64,000 bases of DNA, from contig JAVJQK010000044.1 of assembly GCA_040218145.1 (NCBI GenBank), forward strand, positions 1-64,000, read 5' to 3'. Numbering within the stretch: position 1 is the stretch's first letter; each line of letters opens with the position of its first letter. The stretch is from Sandaracinaceae bacterium (GTDB lineage: Bacteria > Myxococcota_A > Polyangia > Polyangiales > Sandaracinaceae). Shown piece by piece: positions 62,047 through 64,000 of this stretch. A program made the translations under genes and the position numbers. Under the pieces are notes generated by a model. It saw only the letters and a list, made by a program, of their open reading frames with translations. It searched no databases and was not told the origin of the DNA.

Positions 62047-62561
62047 GCTGGAGCGACGTGCCGCTCCCTCGCGAGCATCTCGCTGCTCTCGTTCAGCGCT
62101 CGAGCGCGGACCGGTCCACCGAGGCGCCTTCTGGCTTCGCGCATCACGGCGTGGGGGGCGAAGCGCTCTCGAGCGAGCTCGCCCGCATGCTCTCGTGCCC
62201 CGCCTTCGACCAGGCCGCGAGCGCGACGTTCGTGCCCTGCGCGATCGAAGGAGGCGTCGAGCGCCACGAGATCGACGGCGCGGTCCACCTCGTGATCGGC
62301 GCCGAACACCTGCGCGCGTCCTGGCCGGCGGAGCGCGACGAAGCCTATCGACGCGCGGTCGCCGAGGCGTGTCGCGCCGTGCGGCGAGGCGCGCCTTCGG
62401 CGATGGAGCACGTGCTCTGGCTCGAGCACTTCCTCATCGAGCGGCTGCTGCGCGTGGCCGCCCCGCTGCGCCTCCCGGTCGTCATCATCTGGCCCGAGCG
62501 CCGCCCGTCGATCGAGCTCGAGCGCATGCTGGACGGCGCCCTGTCGAGCTGGGGCGATTGA
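62022..62561 (+). CDS. Protein of unknown function beside radical SAM gene
   Basis: 179 aa, no signal peptide and no family I recognise. It is mixed alpha/beta (AIEGGVERHEIDGAVHLVIGAEHLRASW; LRLPVVIIWPERRPSIELERML) with two Cys. The ATG at 62022 lies in the right repeat. The radical SAM gene starts 113 bp downstream on the same strand, so a functional link is possible but unproven. Confidence 0.5.
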   Translation: MNASMFVASWSDVPLPREHLAALVQRSSADRSTEAPSGFAHHGVGGEALSSELARMLSCPAFDQAASATFVPCAIEGGVERHEIDGAVHLVIGAEHLRASWPAERDEAYRRAVAEACRAVRRGAPSAMEHVLWLEHFLIERLLRVAAPLRLPVVIIWPERRPSIELERMLDGALSSWGD

Positions 62562-62674
62562 GCCTCCGCGACCGCGGCGCCCTCGCTGACTGCGCCGGCG
62601 CGTGCCGATGGAGGCCCGAGCCGGGGCCCCCGACCCTACTCGAGCCAACGCAAGCGGACTACCATGTTGAGGCC

Positions 62675-64000
62675 GTGAGACCCGCCGCCTACTCTCAGCT
62701 CCGAGCCCATCCGCTGGACGGGTCTCTGCTCCTCTTTCGCCCCTCGACCGGCGAGTCGCTCCGGATCGAGTCGCGCGCGACGAGACGCTTGCGAGCACAG
62801 GCGCCGCGCGCCGTCTTCGTGGGACTCTCGAACGCCTGCAACCTGAGGTGCGAGTTCTGCTCACGGGACGCGTCGATCCGGGAGCGCTGGGCGGCGAACG
62901 ACATGGTCGCCCTGCTCAGCGCCCTGGCCGAGGCGGGCACACTCGAGGTCGCGTTCGGCGGCGGCGAGCCGCTGGCCTACGCAGGCTTCCCGGAGCTGCT
63001 GGCGCGCCTCGCCGAGGAGACGCCCCTCGCGCTCCACTTGACCACGAACGGCACGCTCATCGACGACACGACGGTACGCGCTCTCGCTCCCCATGTGACC
63101 GAAGCACGCGTGTCGGTGTACGCGGAGACCGACTGGGCGACCGCCATGCGCCGGCTGGTCGACGCGGGTGTACGGACCTCCGCGAACTTGCTCGTCCAAG
63201 GTCAGATGCTCGCAGGGCTCCCGTCGATCCTCGACGAGCTCGCCGAAGTGGGGGTGGCTGACGTAGCGCTGCTGCGCCGAGTGGGAGGCGCGCAACTTTG
63301 GGGCGAGGAGTGGCTCACGCTCGAGCGGTGCGTCCGCGCGAGCCCGGTGCCGGTGAAGCTCTCGCGTTGCTTCGCCGACCGGATGCCGACGCTGCCACGG
63401 CTCTCGACGTCCTCCGACTGTGGCGCCGGCCGCGAATACCTCGTCATCGACCCCGACGCGCGCATCCGGCCCTGCTCGTTCCACGACGCCGGGTCGTCAT
63501 TCTCGAGTCCGGAGGAGCTCCTCGCCACGTATCGCGCCCTCCCGACAGCGTGGCGCGACCCGTCGACCCGCTCGGGATGCGCGCGTGCGGTGCCATTCCA
63601 GATCACCTCGCCGCCCGCGGGGCGAACGGCCACGGTGCGCGCCTACCAGGGCTACGCGTCGAACAACAGCGGCGACACCGTCCTGGTCGCGCGCTTCGTC
63701 GAGGCCAAGGAGGCGGCCGAAATCGTCGACGCTCTGCGAGGCGTCGATCCGGAGGTGCACCAACACGCGCTTCGCAGCTTCCTGCTCGCGGAGGGGTGCG
63801 ACCTCAGCGGTACCCACTGGGATGCGGAGCTCGCCTCGGTCGGAAGGATGCTCCTCGCCACGGGGTACGACCCCTCCGACGCGTTGGGCGCCGTCCGCGA
63901 GGTCGCGACGCGGCGCGGGGCCGAGGTGCTTCACTCGGCGGTCCACAGCCACGACCCGCCAACGCTGCTGATCGCGACGCAGGCTCGCGGCCCGGTCGAC
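62675..64000 (+). CDS. Radical SAM protein, cut by window end
   Basis: 442 codons to the edge with no stop. GTG at 62675 starts the frame. Residues 55-62 (CNLRCEFC, Cys 55, 59, 62) are the CxxxCxxC site for the SAM [4Fe-4S] cluster; GGGEPL (about 98) contacts SAM. Later Cys (SDCGAGREYLVIDPDARIRPCSF; SGCARA) look like a SPASM/twitch-type auxiliary cluster region. Residues about 320-442 are an extra domain (AYQGYASNNSGDTVLVARF; HSAVHSHDPPTLLIAT) that I do not recognise. SPASM enzymes often modify peptides. No precursor peptide is visible here. Confidence 0.85.
   Translation, partial: MRPAAYSQLRAHPLDGSLLLFRPSTGESLRIESRATRRLRAQAPRAVFVGLSNACNLRCEFCSRDASIRERWAANDMVALLSALAEAGTLEVAFGGGEPLAYAGFPELLARLAEETPLALHLTTNGTLIDDTTVRALAPHVTEARVSVYAETDWATAMRRLVDAGVRTSANLLVQGQMLAGLPSILDELAEVGVADVALLRRVGGAQLWGEEWLTLERCVRASPVPVKLSRCFADRMPTLPRLSTSSDCGAGREYLVIDPDARIRPCSFHDAGSSFSSPEELLATYRALPTAWRDPSTRSGCARAVPFQITSPPAGRTATVRAYQGYASNNSGDTVLVARFVEAKEAAEIVDALRGVDPEVHQHALRSFLLAEGCDLSGTHWDAELASVGRMLLATGYDPSDALGAVREVATRRGAEVLHSAVHSHDPPTLLIATQARGPVD

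Noticed and set aside
60872-62561. Polymorphic toxin system
   Set aside because: A SMI1/KNR4 domain alone is no proof; no toxin domain, secretion tag or RHS/VgrG gene was found nearby.
62585-62670. tRNA or small RNA before the radical SAM gene
   Set aside because: No cloverleaf, T-loop consensus or terminator could be drawn.

Overview
The window reads as chromosomal DNA of a GC-rich myxobacterium (Myxococcota, most likely the Polyangia, perhaps near Sandaracinus). The evidence is very strong G/C at third codon positions, a MYXO-CTERM-type tail, an AgmX-like glycine motif, a Hanks-type kinase with a C-terminal membrane anchor, a response regulator fused to a J domain and TPR repeats, and a very high share of lipoproteins. 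About 24 of roughly 59 genes start with a signal peptide and lipobox. I see no rRNA, tRNA, insertion sequence, prophage or CRISPR array. The family assignment is inference.

Layout. 1-613 is a repeat-rich flank without a credible gene. 614-5262 holds three minus-strand lipoprotein genes (EGF-like, FG-GAP, unknown). 5340-6751 is a translationally coupled XdhC/MocA-like pair for molybdoenzyme maturation. 6813-15090 runs mainly plus: a small membrane peptide, a Rep/UvrD helicase, two lipoproteins, a divergently placed BBP2-type porin, the Mg2+ transporter MgtE with a structured leader, an aldo/keto reductase and a GIDE-like membrane protein. 15106-22239 is mostly minus: lipoproteins, a Ser/Thr kinase, a gene remnant and a Fic-like protein whose motif histidine is a cysteine. 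22383-28090 runs plus: secreted proteins, a two-domain reductase and an MFS exporter. 28095-34646 has a receiver/J/TPR protein, a DEAD-box helicase, a pectinacetylesterase-like lipoprotein and a beta-helix lipoprotein. 34855-49301 carries large exported multidomain proteins (NAGPA/FG-GAP/MYXO-CTERM, thrombospondin-3/VWA, PQQ-propeller/VIT/VWA, beta-helix) plus a DUF4398/OmpA pair and a hydrolase. 49375-51878 is a DODA-type dioxygenase/YceI operon divergent from a LysR regulator with two matching palindromes between them. 51744-53892 is a three-gene operon headed by a sterol desaturase, with GTGA overlaps. 53999-60741 includes a VWA lipoprotein, a PLP decarboxylase, YaeQ and an astacin protease with three SLH repeats. 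60872-64000 holds a SMI1/KNR4-type gene flanked by imperfect direct repeats, an unknown gene and a radical SAM gene cut by the window end.

Taken together, most of the window encodes cell-envelope and secreted proteins (adhesion, calcium or metal binding, surface proteolysis, polysaccharide interaction) with scattered housekeeping genes. All twelve convergent gene pairs end within about 16 bp of each other or overlap. The places most worth a second look are the radical SAM/SMI1 end of the window, the Fic variant, the mgtE leader, the LysR double operator, the PQQ-VIT-VWA fusion and the 5' repeat block. All functions are assigned by reading motifs; no database search was run.
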